From the NCBI GenBank assembly GCA_025449115.1, contig JAHLKC010000122.1:60684-124683 (forward strand): a stretch of 64,000 bases of DNA, given 5' to 3'. The position numbers and the translations under genes were made by a program. Each line of letters starts with the position of its first letter. Within the stretch, counting starts at the first letter, position 1. This document shows, one piece after another, positions 33,661-46,200 of the stretch. The DNA is from Chytridium lagenaria. Taxonomy: Eukaryota; Chytridiomycota; Chytridiomycetes; Chytridiales; Chytridiaceae. Under the pieces are notes generated by a model. That model worked only from the letters and a program-made list of their open reading frames with translations. It did not search any database and was not told the origin of the DNA.

Positions 33661-35230
33661 TTGACCCGATTAGCAAACACTTTGAGAAGTGTCACTTACC
33701 TTTCACTGTTTGCCGTGAATCCTTCACGAGACAGCTCCTACCTCCTCATCTGCCATCTGGAGCTCCCCAGGATGGCCGCAACAACTTCCACGCCATCAGA
33801 CTGTCTCCAAACGCGTGAAAGAAATTGCCAGCTCGGCAGAGCTTATTCCTGCAAGCGACATTAAGAAGTTCATCTTTACCAACTACTTGCTGTGAGGAGA
33901 ATTACCTTTGGATCCCCGTCAGTAGGGCTTCTATAGCATTGAGCACACTTTTTTGGATAAGAAGACGTTGAAGAAGTTTCACGACAAATACGAGAAACTT
34001 ACAAGGAAGAAGGACGAGGATTCTCCGTCGTTCCTTCGCGCTCCGTGAAGCCTTAGACCAGTCAAAGGCAGAATACCACCTTTGGTATAAACACTTGAAG
34101 TTAATTTTTATAGAAAACACTTCTTGAGGTCCTACCTGTCATTGATCACAACACTGACACTGAGGACAACGAATCTTCCTGGAAGAGGACCTCTCAAAAG
34201 TCGCGTAATTTTGGAAGGACTGAGTCCTTCATACCTTTGGCTGTCTTGCAACCCTTCACTTCTGAATTGAAGTTGAGCCTTCTGCTTTTTGGCCTGACAC
34301 TCTTGTTTTCAGGGAGAAAGAGAGTACTTCTCGTGCCTGTCAAAGTCGTCACTGCTCTCCGGTCTCACCTTGCTGTGTTCTCTGGCACACAGAACAGGCA
34401 TGGTGGAATTTGGAAGCAAAGTCAGTATTGCTAAGAAGCTCAACATCGTTTGACTTTACATTGCTTGTCGTGGTGCTTTTTACGAAAGCACTAGCTATTT
34501 TTATTGTGGTCTAAGAGCTACAATAGCTCTGCCGGAAACCCATTTCCAACTTACCCGAGGACTTTCTGTTGGATGACGACACCCTCCGTGATCTTGGTGT
34601 CAGAGTGGGAACGTTAGTGTAAGTGAGGAGAGGAGTATATAGTAGTGAAAATATATTGGATTGAACAAGAAGATCACTTGGCCGTACTTATAGGCAACAG
34701 TGTGCTGCTTGTCTTAAACAGGAAGTCTCGTTGAAAGGGGAACTGTGCAAGTTCTTTCATTCTAAGGTTATTTTATCTCCTTTGTGTTGAAGGGAATATC
34801 ACCCTTTGAGTGACAATAATCTACGATTCAGATAATGTTGTGTATGTCAGCTTTCCTGTTGTAATGTGCTTTCAAGCACCTATAGTACTGGTCGCTACTG
34901 TGCAGTTGTTGACTCCGTTGCCGCTTTTGACATTGAGGAGGTCGCTGCTGAGGAGACTGAGGACAAATTTATTGCTTGCCAAACGTTCTTACCTCTGGTA
35001 AGCACATGAAAATTGACAATTAAAAACATTTTATTATTGAAAAGTTTTGATAACGGTAAATATAATTTATTAGCTTAATAAAAAGTAACATTTAATTAGT
35101 ATTAAAATAAATAATGACGAATAAGAACTTTCCAAAACCTCTTACTGGGTCTGTGACCAAAAGTCTATTCATATTAGTCTTCCATGGTCAGCCTTGTGAT
35201 TGTAAGATTACAAATATAGACAGACCGTGG
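33661..35230 (+). other. Degenerate, possibly Gag-related sequence between inverted LTR pieces
   Basis: The plus strand contains broken coding-like stretches, such as ELIPASDIKKFIFTNYLL near 33.85 kb and FLDKKTLKKFHDKYEKLTRK near 33.95-34.0 kb, separated by stops. They may be an eroded Gag of family C, but I cannot name a domain. The stretch ends at the forward LTR piece at 35231. Confidence 0.3.
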
Positions 35231-35462
35231 TGTGAAGTTCTCTCTATGGCCCCTCTGCTAAGCCCGGCATACAGAGGTAGAGAACCACATAATAGGTAAT
35301 GAGACTAGAGTCTAGGAAGTACTCCTAGATCAAGAGTCAAGCCCTGTTCTGCCTTTAGTGACAGCGGGGATTTAAGTTGCTGCGGTTTTTCGTTCTAATC
35401 GTTAAATAATAAAGGGAAAAAAGGAAGGGAAATGCCTAGAGACTAGATCTAAAGTGACTAGG
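35231..35462 (+). repeat. Forward LTR fragment of family C
   Basis: It starts with TGTGAAGTTCTCTC and covers the first ~230 bp of the LTR. It resembles the inverted copy at 33290-33526 more than the LTRs of element C (shared CTAGACTCTAG-type changes and ACAGCGGGGATTTAAG), so both belong to one older subfamily. Confidence 0.8.
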
Positions 35463-36950
35463 TTTGCTCCTCACATGCTAGACAAAGACTAGTAAAAACT
35501 GTATATAAAAAGTGTGGAGGAAATGATTATGGAATAGCGGAAAATTCAATTTTTCCCTACTTAGTCAAAAAAATTGCTTCAGATAAAGTTAGTTGAAAGG
35601 AGCTTGTCCACTCAACAGATGAAGAGAACTTACCCTATTTAATAAAAAATTAAATGTTTAACCATATTCTAAATTTAATTGAACAGTTAACCTTTACATT
35701 CCTCAAATTGCCTCAGTAACTACAATGTATATATATCATTGCAGCACCTCCAAACTGCAGCCTTTAGTTTGATATTGAACAAGGATAAATTAATTCTGCA
35801 GTTATTGTTAGTGATTTAATATATATAATATTGAGCCAACTATTGTACACAATAATTTTTATTATCACTGAAGCTGGGAGAATGACTTGTGAACACTAGG
35901 CGCAGAAGATAATGCAGTGAGTACAGGTTTGAACTGAAATTTACACTTGGAGGGGAAAGTGATCCCCTTTTAAAGTCCTTTTGTTAGAAGTTCTTTGGAA
36001 ATTTGAAGCGCACTTCTCACCCAGATGGAATTAGAAAATGTTGAGGTGGTTGGTAAAGATATGTTCTGCCAATAGAAGGAGCTTAGAAACATCACTGTTA
36101 TGAGTGATTCTTTAACCAATTTGTGGGTCTTGATTGTATACAGATACCCAATTGAGTTTGGGAATGACGGATTCTGAGTTGTGATTTTGTGACTTTTTTG
36201 TACTTTGACAAGCTTGCCACAAGCTTATGTTGGGCTGAGAGCATGATCTCAGCCCAGTATCATCTCTACTAACAGCAAAAAGGTAACATGCTTGAGATGA
36301 GAGTGACCAATTAGGGACGGTAAATCAAAATGGGAAAATTAAATGAGTTCGGAAATTAGATAAGAAGTCCAGTGGGCGTATTTGTGCTCAAGCCTAATGA
36401 CGCTTAAACTTTAGATAAATATACCGTATTTTCTATGGAACAAGCAACACTTTTTCACAAATAGAGCAGGCAACAAACATTTTAAATAACAGCCGTTGTT
36501 CTCTAATAGAAGGAGGAAATAAATTTTTTTGACTGTTTGTAATACATTCTGTAGCACAAGCCTGATAATCACCATTATTTCAAACCAACATTTATTGTTA
36601 GGTATATATGTATAGAAATTACAAGTGAAGGAAAACCGCCCAACCATTCTTGGATTGATTCAAGAGCCCCCCATCGTTGTCAACTCCGGACCTCAAGCAC
36701 CCCGCATCCTCACCACCTCCAATGACGACTCATCGCGGATTTTGATTGTTGGACTTCATATGGCAAGCAATGGAAGGAGCTGTATAGTGCATGACGGCCC
36801 AAAGAAGCCATGCGGAACCTTTCTGAGCATTGGCGATTTGGTTCGCTTCAAGCAGGGACTTTCAAAATGAAAAGGGGGAGTTTAAACCTTTTATGAACGT
36901 TTTGCTATTTAATGCAGGATATTGTGGGTTTCCAGCTTAACGCAGTCTCG
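35463..36950. other. Stretch without recognised gene
   Basis: A/T-rich DNA with one 81-codon open frame (36625-36870, plus) that I do not recognise. Nothing else is supported. Confidence 0.4.
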
Positions 36951-36954
36951 CGCA

Positions 36955-37730
36955 ACTTTTAGACCTCGATCTGCTGCCCCAGGTGTATGACGAGTTCCAT
37001 GAAAGACAACCATTGGCTTCAGCTTCACACCATCACCAATGACGGTAATGCTTGAAGTGGCCCTTCCTCCCACTATAGTTTTGAAGTTTTAACAATTATG
37101 ATAACTGAAAGATAATAAGTGAAAGAATAATGCAAAAAGAATAATGTTTCCAACCTCCTTTTTTTTTTTGGGCACTAAGTGGCATGTTTTTTGATCCGGT
37201 CTTGGCAATTGAGGTGCTGTAATTAAGATCAAATGGCACATTTGTTTGATCCATATTTCCAATGCAGCTGTGTGGAATATTGAACTCCGATATGATGCTG
37301 AGAAAGAATTGACGAAAGTCAATCTCCACTCAGTTATAGATTTTGATTGAGCAACATGGGTTACTCGCCTGTTGCACGTGTATTTGTTTCAATCAAAGTC
37401 CGCCGCACCCAACTTGATATGCGCTATTCTGTCCAGTTTCCGCAGGTTGATGACCACCTTTGATGATCTTGATTTTCTGGATCAGCTTATGATGGACAAG
37501 ACCTCGTAACCGCAGAGAACACGGCGATGTTTATGGCTTGGAGTCACAAAGAATTTGGGGTACGTTCTTTGCAATCTGCTGACGCTGCAATGTTCCTCAT
37601 TATGAATCCTTCCCTCAACAAAATCTGTAGGATTGCCGTCAAAATATGAAAAAGAAGTGATTCTAACTTAACCACGACAAATGTTTTTATTCCATCGGAT
37701 GTGCCTTTACGCTTAGGACCGGTGTTCAAA
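36955..37730 (-). pseudogene. Decayed pogo/CENP-B-like DDE transposase
   Basis: The minus strand reads IPHSCIGNMDQTNVPFDLNY and AKTGSKNMPLSA near 37.15-37.27 kb. This is the first catalytic-aspartate region of DDE-superfamily (pogo/Jerky) transposases, usually N-D-E/Q-T. After an interruption it continues with SITVIGDGVKLKPMVVFHGT and ends with GLKVARDCVKLE near 36.96 kb. A basic N-terminal part (about 37.33-37.73 kb) fits a DNA-binding half but is broken. The second and third catalytic acids were not found, so the copy is truncated. Confidence 0.5.
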
Positions 37731-38187
37731 GTGAATTAAGTTTGATGCTCTCTTGCACCAAATTGCAAAACTTCTCGTAGTCACGCTCCCATCAAACAAT
37801 CTGGGAAGGGGCAATATTTCGAATGTCCTTCGCAAAGGATCAAATGGATTGACCCGAGCTCCGGGCCAACCACATCTTTTCAACTATGGTCTTTTTCTTT
37901 TCGATGGTGATGTGCAATCGAGACGTCGTCGTGTCCAATGTTGGTTCGGACATGTTGACTTAGCTTAGCGGGAAAAAATTGAGGAAGCAGCGTCCTTCAT
38001 TAAAATTCAAATCTAGCCTTAGAAGGTGGGATGACAACTTGTACCTTTTTTATTTTCTTTTGGAACTAGAATAAAAGCACGTTCATTGGGCAAGCAACAC
38101 GATACTTGTTGTAATCTTGTTTATACGCATCCAATTTAATAAATACACCTTTACAGTTAACCTATTCCTCTTTATTTGTGTTATATA
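37731..38187. other. Stretch without recognised gene
   Basis: No coding region or repeat is recognised between the transposase remnant and the solo LTR. Confidence 0.4.
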
Positions 38188-38674
38188 TGTTGAATACTTG
38201 TTGTTCACGGGGCTCGATTAAACAAAGTTAAACGCACTTTTGCTCGAACAACGTTCTAATTTATTTCGACTCAAAACACGAGTCTTTAAATACTCAAACA
38301 AACGAACAAGTAAAGAGGAAAGACAACACAAAGGTAACCTATCGGAGACGCGTACACTCACGCGTTAAACTCTCCATTACAAAGATAAACAAATCAGAGA
38401 GCCTGACGGGAACAAAGGGAATAAAGGCTAGAAGTGAATATCCAATCATAAACAGGTAGAGTTATAATAAACTGGCAAAACCAATCAAGGAAGGTAAATC
38501 AAAATGGGAAATTCAGAACGAGTCCAGAATGTAAATGAGAGGTCCAGTAGGCGCGTTCGCGCTCAACTCAACGACGCGTAAATCCAGAGCACTCTAGTGT
38601 TGCGCCTGACGCCGCGGACTAATGATGCGAGTGATCCTGACGCGTCCTCGTGAGTCAAGTGAGCGAAACCAACA
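38188..38674 (-). repeat. Solo LTR of copia family B
   Basis: TGTTGAATACTTGTTG...GCGAAACCAACA is the reverse complement of the family-B LTR (about 487 bp against 504-506 bp in the full elements). It has several small deletions and is more diverged. No internal sequence follows, and I find no matching 5-bp flanks (ATATA versus CAATC). Confidence 0.9.
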
Positions 38675-38689
38675 CAATCAACTTACCGA

Positions 38690-38905
38690 TCCGTTCAACC
38701 CAATCAATCATTCCAGTATTCTCCACCCATCTATCATCCTCAACGGTTCTATCCAGCATTAAACACTGCCCCGCTACTTTCAGCCCATGGCTTGCCTGTC
38801 CAGGTGGGCCTCTCTTTCTATTGAAAGCCATCATAAGGAGAAGTTTGTGGCCCCCAATGACTGTCAGACTGCAAGTTGCTCTGCTCCCACTATTGAATGC
38901 ATTAA
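38690..38905 (-). pseudogene. Second fragment of the pogo-like transposase family
   Basis: The minus strand reads SLTVIGGHKLLLMMAFNRKR, GLKVAGQCLMLDRTVEDDRW and VENTGMIDWVERIG. This parallels the remnant at 36955-37730 (SITVIGDGVKLKPMVVF, GLKVARDC) and extends it into the W-x-M-x-W region seen before the third acid of pogo-type transposases. It is only about 70 codons and is flanked by the solo LTR. Confidence 0.4.
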
Positions 38906-40505
38906 AAAAAAGGAAAGGAAAACGTGACTCTTTACCTCCTTTTGTCTTCTGCTTCTTTAGGGATAGTGTTTTGCCCCTCGTTTTGCTACAGTTGTGTTAG
39001 GGTTAGGGGGTTTTGAATGGTTAGAGCGTAGTGAAATTGTGTTGGGTTGGGAGGGTTTGGGTAGGTCATGAAAGAGATTGGGGAGCCATTTTACATGGCT
39101 ACTAGCTTTGTTTTTCTTATATAATAGAGAGAAACAGCAGAAGTGATGGTGGTAAAACAATTCAATAAAGAAAATGCTAGTTCATTAGATTTTTAATTTT
39201 TATATTGGATTTTTTTCTTTTTTTGGTAACGCCGGCATGATTACATCAACCTTTTTTCTTGTTAAAAACAGATAAGGCTAGGCTTAGCCCATAAAGTATA
39301 ATTTCTACTTGTATGTATAGTGGCGTCTGTTTTTAAGTAAAAACTTAAATTTCATGATGGTTTGCTTGCTTTTACAAAGTATTTTAGTTTCAAGCAATTC
39401 TACGTTTTTTTTGGTGATTGAGACGACCAAAAAAGTAGGAATATACATATCTTGGAATGGTACTTGAAATTAAGGACATAGATAAAACAAACTGTTCTTT
39501 AAACATTACCGTATTTTGATAGAATAAATGCGAAAAAAAGATATTTACATAAAACTTTGACCATTTTGTAAGGCTTTTTATTTTGTGCATCTGGCTCATT
39601 TCACCCTCAATTAGTTGCCTCCGTTAGGTTGTATCCCCATACTATAAAACCAACGACATGTAATAAATACGATTTTTAGAAGGCGTATACGGGCGTGTAC
39701 GGTAGGCTACGGGGGTTTGCAAATGCTGATTAAATCCTGTGTTGTCAACGAAAGAAATACTTTCTATTACAGCAGAATGGTGGTAATACTTAAATAAAAT
39801 TTCATTGATTTTTGTGGTGCAACTGTTTTCTGTCACAAGCTAGCCGTAAGGGGTGGCACTGTGGTATGCGGTGTACTCAGTGATTATTTTGCGGATAATC
39901 CCAATATATCAAACAAACGAGAGAGAGATTTGCATTTGCTGTAACCAATACTCAGAGCAACCAGTGACAGATACATGCGTCTCCGCATCATTCAATGCAC
40001 CTGTCAATCATTATATTCATTCACTATACAGTAATATATTAATTGGTATTTTCAGAAATTCATCCAAACACATATGCATTCTAGCCCACCATTTGTGTAT
40101 TTCTTGATTTTTTTGTTATTAAATCAGAATCAATATTTCAAGAGTCTTATCTCCCTCATCATGAACGGTATTAGTATGTTATATTAAAGTATTGGATTAT
40201 TTGTATGAACAAGTTCGATGTTTTATTGTCAAACACAATATCAAATGATAATATACATGTATTGAAACTTAGATTTGTAAAAACCAGAACATGCTGTGAT
40301 AGTGGATACAGCTGATTCCGGTTCCATTTTGACTTGTGAAAATTTGACAGTATGCTAAAATATCTTACGGCAGGAAGTAATGGTTGACAGCCGTTTATGT
40401 ATGCATGCTATTGTAATCTACGGTACACACTGGTGACAGCTACGTACGGTTGCATACTGATCTTTACACTGGTAAATAGTGATGTTTAAAGACAATTTAT
40501 TAAAG
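38906..40505. other. A/T-rich stretch without recognised gene
   Basis: Only short frames unlike known proteins occur. No repeat of the other families was noticed. Confidence 0.4.
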
Positions 40506-40511
40506 CAAATT

Positions 40512-40710
40512 TCAAAACCTTCGTCTTGGACTTCGACGTGAACTTTGTCTTCTTACAAAAGGATGATCAGGTAAACTATACTCCGTAGACGAGAAACGGG
40601 ACGCTCCAAAATGCGGTGACGGTGAACGTCCGCTAGATAACCTAGGCCTAGAACGTGAACAGCGGGAAACCTGTGACTGTGGAGATTGCGAACGACCACT
40701 TGATTTATGG
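40512..40710 (-). pseudogene. RS-rich C-terminal exon of an unknown gene
   Basis: The minus strand has an open frame without Met: about 65 residues rich in arginine-serine and serine-proline (SSGRSQSPQSQ, SRCSRSRPRLSSGRSPSP, RRQSSRRSPRRRF), ending in TGA at 40514-40512. AATAAA follows within 25 bases. RS domains are typical of SR splicing factors and other RNA-processing proteins. The sequence upstream is replaced by a copia-family-A LTR piece, so if this was a gene it has lost its 5' part here. Confidence 0.35.
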
Positions 40711-40862
40711 GGCTCAAATGTAACTTAAGAATGATAAATTAATAAAGTAAATAAACTTGAAAACTGATGATGGAGTCTCCAGAGGTGACAGGGAGCTAAT
40801 AACGATGAAACTTCCATATATTGATATCAACACGTTTGCTCAATACATGTAGAGAGTGGGGC
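40709..40862 (-). repeat. Diverged, truncated LTR of copia family A
   Basis: GGGGCTCAA...GATGGAGTCTCCAGAGGTGAC...CAATACATGTAGAGAGTGGGG matches about 150 bp of the inverted family-A LTR with many substitutions. It is an old copy cut off at both ends. Confidence 0.8.
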
Positions 40863-40865
40863 CCC

Positions 40866-41168
40866 CCTCATTGACAACCCGCTACAAATCCCCAACCTCC
40901 TCAGCTTCATTCACCACGTTTCGCACTACCACACCCATCAACACCCCGGCGCCCCTTGCCTGATTATCAGCGACTTTAGTACCCGCATGGGGCCCTAAGT
41001 TGACGACATTAGACAATGTGCCCACCCTCACCGACGCGCATGGATGCAATCTTGGCTAGATGACCCTAAATGGACACGGTCAAGGTATCACTGACTTGTA
41101 TTGAGAACAATGCTGCCCTCCCTTTCCTCCCATCCCTTACCATCCGCAAAGACATCACTCACAGTAGC
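40866..41168 (+). mobile_element. LINE remnant, endonuclease part
   Basis: CLIISDFSTRMG resembles the GDFN-R-G block of the AP-endonuclease of non-LTR retrotransposons. Frames are broken. Copia B' interrupts it at 41168, and the same element resumes at 57242 with reverse-transcriptase motifs. Confidence 0.55.
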
Positions 41169-41673
41169 TGTTGAATACTTGTTGTTCACGGGGCTCAATT
41201 AAAACAAAGTTAAACGCACTTTTGCTCGAACAACGTTCTTAATTTATTTCAACTCAAAACACGAGTCTTTAAATAATGAAACAAAACGAACAAGTAAAGA
41301 GGAAAGACAACACAAAGGTAAACCTATCGGAGACGCGTACACTCACGCGTTAAACTCTCCACTACAAAGATAAACAAATCAGAGAGCCTTGACGGGAACA
41401 AAGGGAATAAAGGCTAGAAGGGAATGTCCAATCACAAACAGGTAGAGTTATAATTAAACTGGCATAAAGAAAATAAACCAATCAAGGAAGGTAAATCAAA
41501 GTGGAAATTCAAATGAGTCCAGAATGTAAATGAGAAGTCCAGTGGGCGCGTTTCGCGCTCAACTCTAACAACGCGTAAATTCCAGAGCACTCTAGTGTTG
41601 CGCCCGACGCCGCGGACTAATGGTGCGAGTGATCCTGACGCGTCCTTGTGAGTCAAGTGAGCGAAACCCAACA
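41169..41673 (-). repeat. 3' LTR of copia B'
   Basis: It begins (plus strand) with TGTTGAATACTTG and ends with AACCCAACA, next to the purine tract read on the minus strand as AAAGGGGGAGA. Confidence 0.95.
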
Positions 41674-41676
41674 GTC

Positions 41677-42767
41677 TCCCCCTTTCGTGAACTTTACTCA
41701 CAACTACTCTGGCTCCCCCATCTCTGAAGCATTATCATCAACGACTACCATCCCCACGCGTTCACGACACCTCTCCAGGTCTCTACGCGCCAGCCCCTTC
41801 GTGAGCATGTCTGCAGGCTGTTCCTTGGTTCCAATGTGCTCCACCTGAAGCAAACGCTTAGCAACGCGATCTCTAACCGCGTGGAATCGAAGATCCACGT
41901 GTCGCGTCCTCGAGCTGATGATGGGGTTCTTTGCAAAGGCCTCTGCTGCCGTGTTATCACACCAAAGCGTTGGTGGATCGTCAAAGGAGTATCCTATCTC
42001 CTCCAAAAGCTGCTTCAACCAGATGAGCTCCGAGGATGCCTCACTCAACGCGACATACTCGGCCTCTGCGCTGGAAACAGCTACTGATGCTTGTTTACGC
42101 GCACCCCACATCACAGCCCCTCCATTCAGCATGATGACGAATCCACTGATTGACTTCTTCTCGTCCGGATCGTTCCCAAGATCCGCGTCGCTGAATCCTT
42201 CAAGCTTCAACTTGTTCCCTTGACGCGAATAGCTTATGCCCAAGCTACGCGTCAACTGTAAATATCCGACTAAATCACGAGCACACTCCCAGTGCTCGTG
42301 TCCAGGACGCGCCTGGTAGCGCGCCAGCATTCCAACTGCAAATGCCACGTCGGGACGCGAATTAACCATCGCGTACATCAATGAACCGACCACAGTTCGA
42401 TAGGCTAGTCCCTCCACTTCTTCCAATGGAGTCTCGTTGTCTTCAACACGTCTGAGACGCGTTCCTGGCCTTAGCGGAAGCTTCTTGAGATGTCCTTCTG
42501 GCACTCGTAGCTTCTTCATCATCGAGATGATATAGGCCTCCTGCTTGATACGCACATGCCTCTCGTGTTGATTGTAGCGAACTTGGGTTCCAACCGCGTA
42601 TCTTGGCTCCCCCTGGCTTGTGACCGTAAACCGACGCTTGAGATCGTCTTGAAACGCGTCTGCCTCTTCCTGATCAGGACACGCGTGCACTAGGTCGTCA
42701 ACATAGACAACCAGTAACGATAACCTCTCGCCGTTGCGTCGGTAGTAAAGACAGGGATCCGAGAGCG
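41677..42767 (-). pseudogene. Copia B' reverse transcriptase end and RNase H
   Basis: From the insertion point of B+ the minus strand continues SDPCLYYRRNGERLSLLVVY with YVDDLVHACPDQEE (catalytic YVDD). It goes on through EGLAYRTVVGSLMYAMVNSR, GFSDADLGNDPDEKKSISGF and AEAEYVALSEASSELIWLKQ to EQPADMLTKGLARRDLERC. The 328-codon part at 41704-42690 is intact. It is the C-terminal third of a polyprotein whose N-terminal parts lie at 48154-49989 and 55216-56715. Confidence 0.9.
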
Positions 42768-43273
42768 TGTTGGGTTTCGCTCACTTGGACTCACGAGGAC
42801 GCGTCAGGATCACTCGCACCATTAGTCCGCGGCGTCGGGCGCAACACTAGAGTGCTCTGGAATTTACGCGTCGTTAGAGTTGAGCGCGAACGCGCCCACT
42901 GGACTTCTCATTTACATTCTGGACTCATTTTAATTTCCCACTTTGATTTACCTTCCTTGATTGGTTTATTTTCTTTATGCCACTTTAATTATAACTCTAC
43001 CTGTTTGTGATTGGACATTCCCTTCTAGCCTTTATTCCCTTTGTTCCCGTCAAGGCTCTCTGATTTGTTTATCTTTGTAGTGGAGAGTTTAACGCGTGAG
43101 TGTACGCGTCTCCGATAGGTTTACCTTTGTGTTGTCTTTCCTCTTTACTTGTTCGTTTTGTTTCATTATTTAAAGACTCGTGTTTTGAGTTGAAATAAAT
43201 TAAGAACGTTGTTCGAGCAAAAGTGCGTTTAACTTTGTTTTAATTTAGCCCCGTGAACAACAAGTATTCAACA
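42768..43273 (+). repeat. 5' LTR of copia B+
   Basis: It contains four ACGCGT hexamers in about 500 bp (near the start, near the middle, and a pair in AACGCGTGAGTGTACGCGT) and ends ATTCAACA. Confidence 0.95.
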
Positions 43274-43295
43274 GTGGTAGCACTTCTCTGACGAC

Positions 43296-46200
43296 ATGGG
43301 AAAGAAAGACGACTCAGATGACGAGCGCAGCAAGCCAGTCAAGTTCGACGGGCAAGACTTTCACATCTGGAAACGTCGGATGACCACTTACCTCAAAGAC
43401 AAGGGTCTTTGGGCGATCACTGAGATAGGATTTACGCCGTACGTTAACGAGAACGCTCCAACCAAAGAAGAGAAGGATCTGCGGATCAAGGAGCAGTCGG
43501 CTAACGATCGTGCTAAGAACCGGATAGAGTCTCGAGTGACTGATTCGGTCTTACACTTGATTGGCGAGGACTTCACGGCCAAGGAAGCGTGGGAGTGCCT
43601 CGTGTCATCATTTGAGCGTAAATCCCAACCCAACCGCAACGCTCTCACACGCAAGCTCACGCGTCTGAGAATGAAGGAGGACGCGTCTTTACGCGTATTC
43701 GTTGCAGAACTTTCGACAATGGTCAACCAACTCAAGGCAGCCGGCGAGGCTGTCTCCAACGAGCAACACATTGCTCACCTGCTCACCAAACTCCCGGAAG
43801 CTTACGACATCGCAGTTGCCAACATTGAAACGGGACGACAAAGCGGTCAAGGACTACAACCTGGTCGTTGCCAGGCTTCTTGACTGTGAAGAGAAGATCA
43901 AGGACCGCGTGGAGGCATCGGAGGAAGCGGAGGCCTTCTTCACGACAAGAGCGCGTAAGGGGAAGAAACCAGCAGGAAAGGATTCGTCAAAAGGTGGAGA
44001 TAAAAGGTCAGTGACTTGTTTTAAGTGCAAGAAGATAGGACACTATGCGAACAAGTGTCGCTCTGGGAAGAAGAAGGACTCGGGGGAGTCAAGTGATGAT
44101 ACCTCAGAGAACGAGAGAGATGGTGGTGGGTAGGAACCGTCATCGTGGGAAGTGGTGGAAGAAGCGCGCCTCGGACAAGAAGAAGTCTGCAAACACGGCG
44201 CGTGCAAGTCCAATTGCCTTTATGGCTATTGTGCGTCAGGTTGACGCGGAGGCTGGGGAAGCCTTGTCGGTTAAGCTGGAGAAGCGGGATAACCGATGGA
44301 TTCTGGACTCTGGAGCCATCACCATATGACCTTCTCAAGGAAGGTTTGCGGGGTTACCGCGCCGCGAGCAGCCGCGTAAAAACTGCAGAGCACGGCGAAG
44401 GAATACGCGTGGAGGGAGTAGGAGATTTAACCCTCAGCATCAAGGTCGGGAAGGCCACGCAAACAATCACGCTCAGAACGTACTCTATGTGCCGGGAGCT
44501 CACGCGTAATCTCATCTCTCTGGGTGCAGCAGCGTCGCGTGGCGTCGTCTTTGGAGTCATCCAGCGGCAAGTATCGCCTCAGACACGTCGGATCGAACGA
44601 CGTGACGGCAGAGTTCAAGGTTGAGGACAACTATTTTATCTGGTGCAGCAGACACCGAGAACACAGATGGGTGTGAAAAGCCAGTCGTCAACAGCGCGCA
44701 GATTTGGGCATCGGACGGATGGGTCACATCTCGATGAGGCGGTGAGAGCTTGGAAAATGGCAACGGGTGTACGCATCACGTTGTATAACGGACGACGCGT
44801 GCTGTGCAAGGGATGCATTGAGGGGAAGCTTACGCGCTCCTCTCACCCGGAGAGAGTTTGAGAAGGACTAAAGTTTGGAACGCGTTCACGTGGATTTGGC
44901 GGGACCCATGAGCGGAAGGTTGGGAGGGTGCGTTACTTATGGTGGTTGTGGAGCGTCAACGGGTTATGCAACACGTACATGCTCAAGGAAAGAAGCAGCG
45001 GTTCAGTACATCAAGCAGTACAAGAGAGAGGCGAGGCACTCAAAGGTGACGGATTGACGCGTTGAGATACTCGGAAAGGAACCCTGAGGAGATGGAACGA
45101 CTTCGAGAAAAGCGCATCTCCTGGAGATTGTTGCAGATAGGTGGGGAATTTAAGAACAAGCAGCTGGAGGCATGGTGCTGGAGGAAGGCATCAAGCTCAG
45201 TTCACCATGCCCTACACGCTCAGCAGACGGTGTCGGGAAAGAATGAATCGGTCGCTCATTGAGAGGCAAATGCATGCTAGCGACGCGAGTCTTGACGAAA
45301 TTCTGGGGAGAGGCGTTACTGTGCACGTATTGTACAATCGATCTCCTCGTAAGGATGGGATTTCACCTCTGGAGGCTTCACGGGAAGGAAGCTAACCTGA
45401 AACGCGTTCGGATCTTCGGTTGCGCATGTTACGCGCACGTCCAAAGGAAGACGGAAGAAGATGGAGAAGAACGCCGCAAATGCATTTTCTTGGGATATGA
45501 GGCAATGGGATATGCCTTTATGACCAGTCACGAAGAAGTAGTGCGCAGCAAGACTGTTGTGTTTGACGAGTTGAACATGGAGTGTGGGAAGGACACGACG
45601 CAGACGTGTCCACCTGGAAGGTAACAGGAAGCTGTGGACAAGGTGGGAAGCGATTCAGGAGTTGGGGGAGCGATGAAGACTCCGAGGATTCGAAGATGAG
45701 TCATTGAGCTCTGAGGATGATGGAGATAACGCTTACAGGTCAGTGAAGACAGGAAGCGTTGGAGGATGATGTCGAGGATGCTCAGGAAGAGAAGACGCGT
45801 CAGAAGAGTTGAAGACGCGCCAACCTCGCCAAGAAGGATCTCAACGCGCTACACGCATGTTTCACGTCTCCCGGTACCAGCAACACCACCAGCAGAGGAA
45901 GGCACTCGTCGTTATTCCCTGAGAGAGAGGAGGCCAGCAAATGCAGAATGGTTTAAGGCTCAAGCTCAGGAAAGCGAGCTCCTGCTCCACGTAATCCTGC
46001 AGCACACACGTTACCGTGATGAGTGACGAGGACGTGACAGATCAGCAACCGTTGAGGACGCGTTGGGACGTGTCGATTCAGAAGAATGGTTAAGGCGCTT
46101 CAGGAGGAGTACCAGTCGTTGCTGGAGCATCAGACATGGCGTCTGGTGCCTCGACAAAGGGCAAGCACATCATCAAGAGTGGATGGGTTCTCCGTTACAA

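Noticed and set aside
35463..36950. 81-codon frame at 36625-36870 as a gene
   Set aside because: Its composition looks coding-like, but I could not match it to a family and it lies among transposon remnants.
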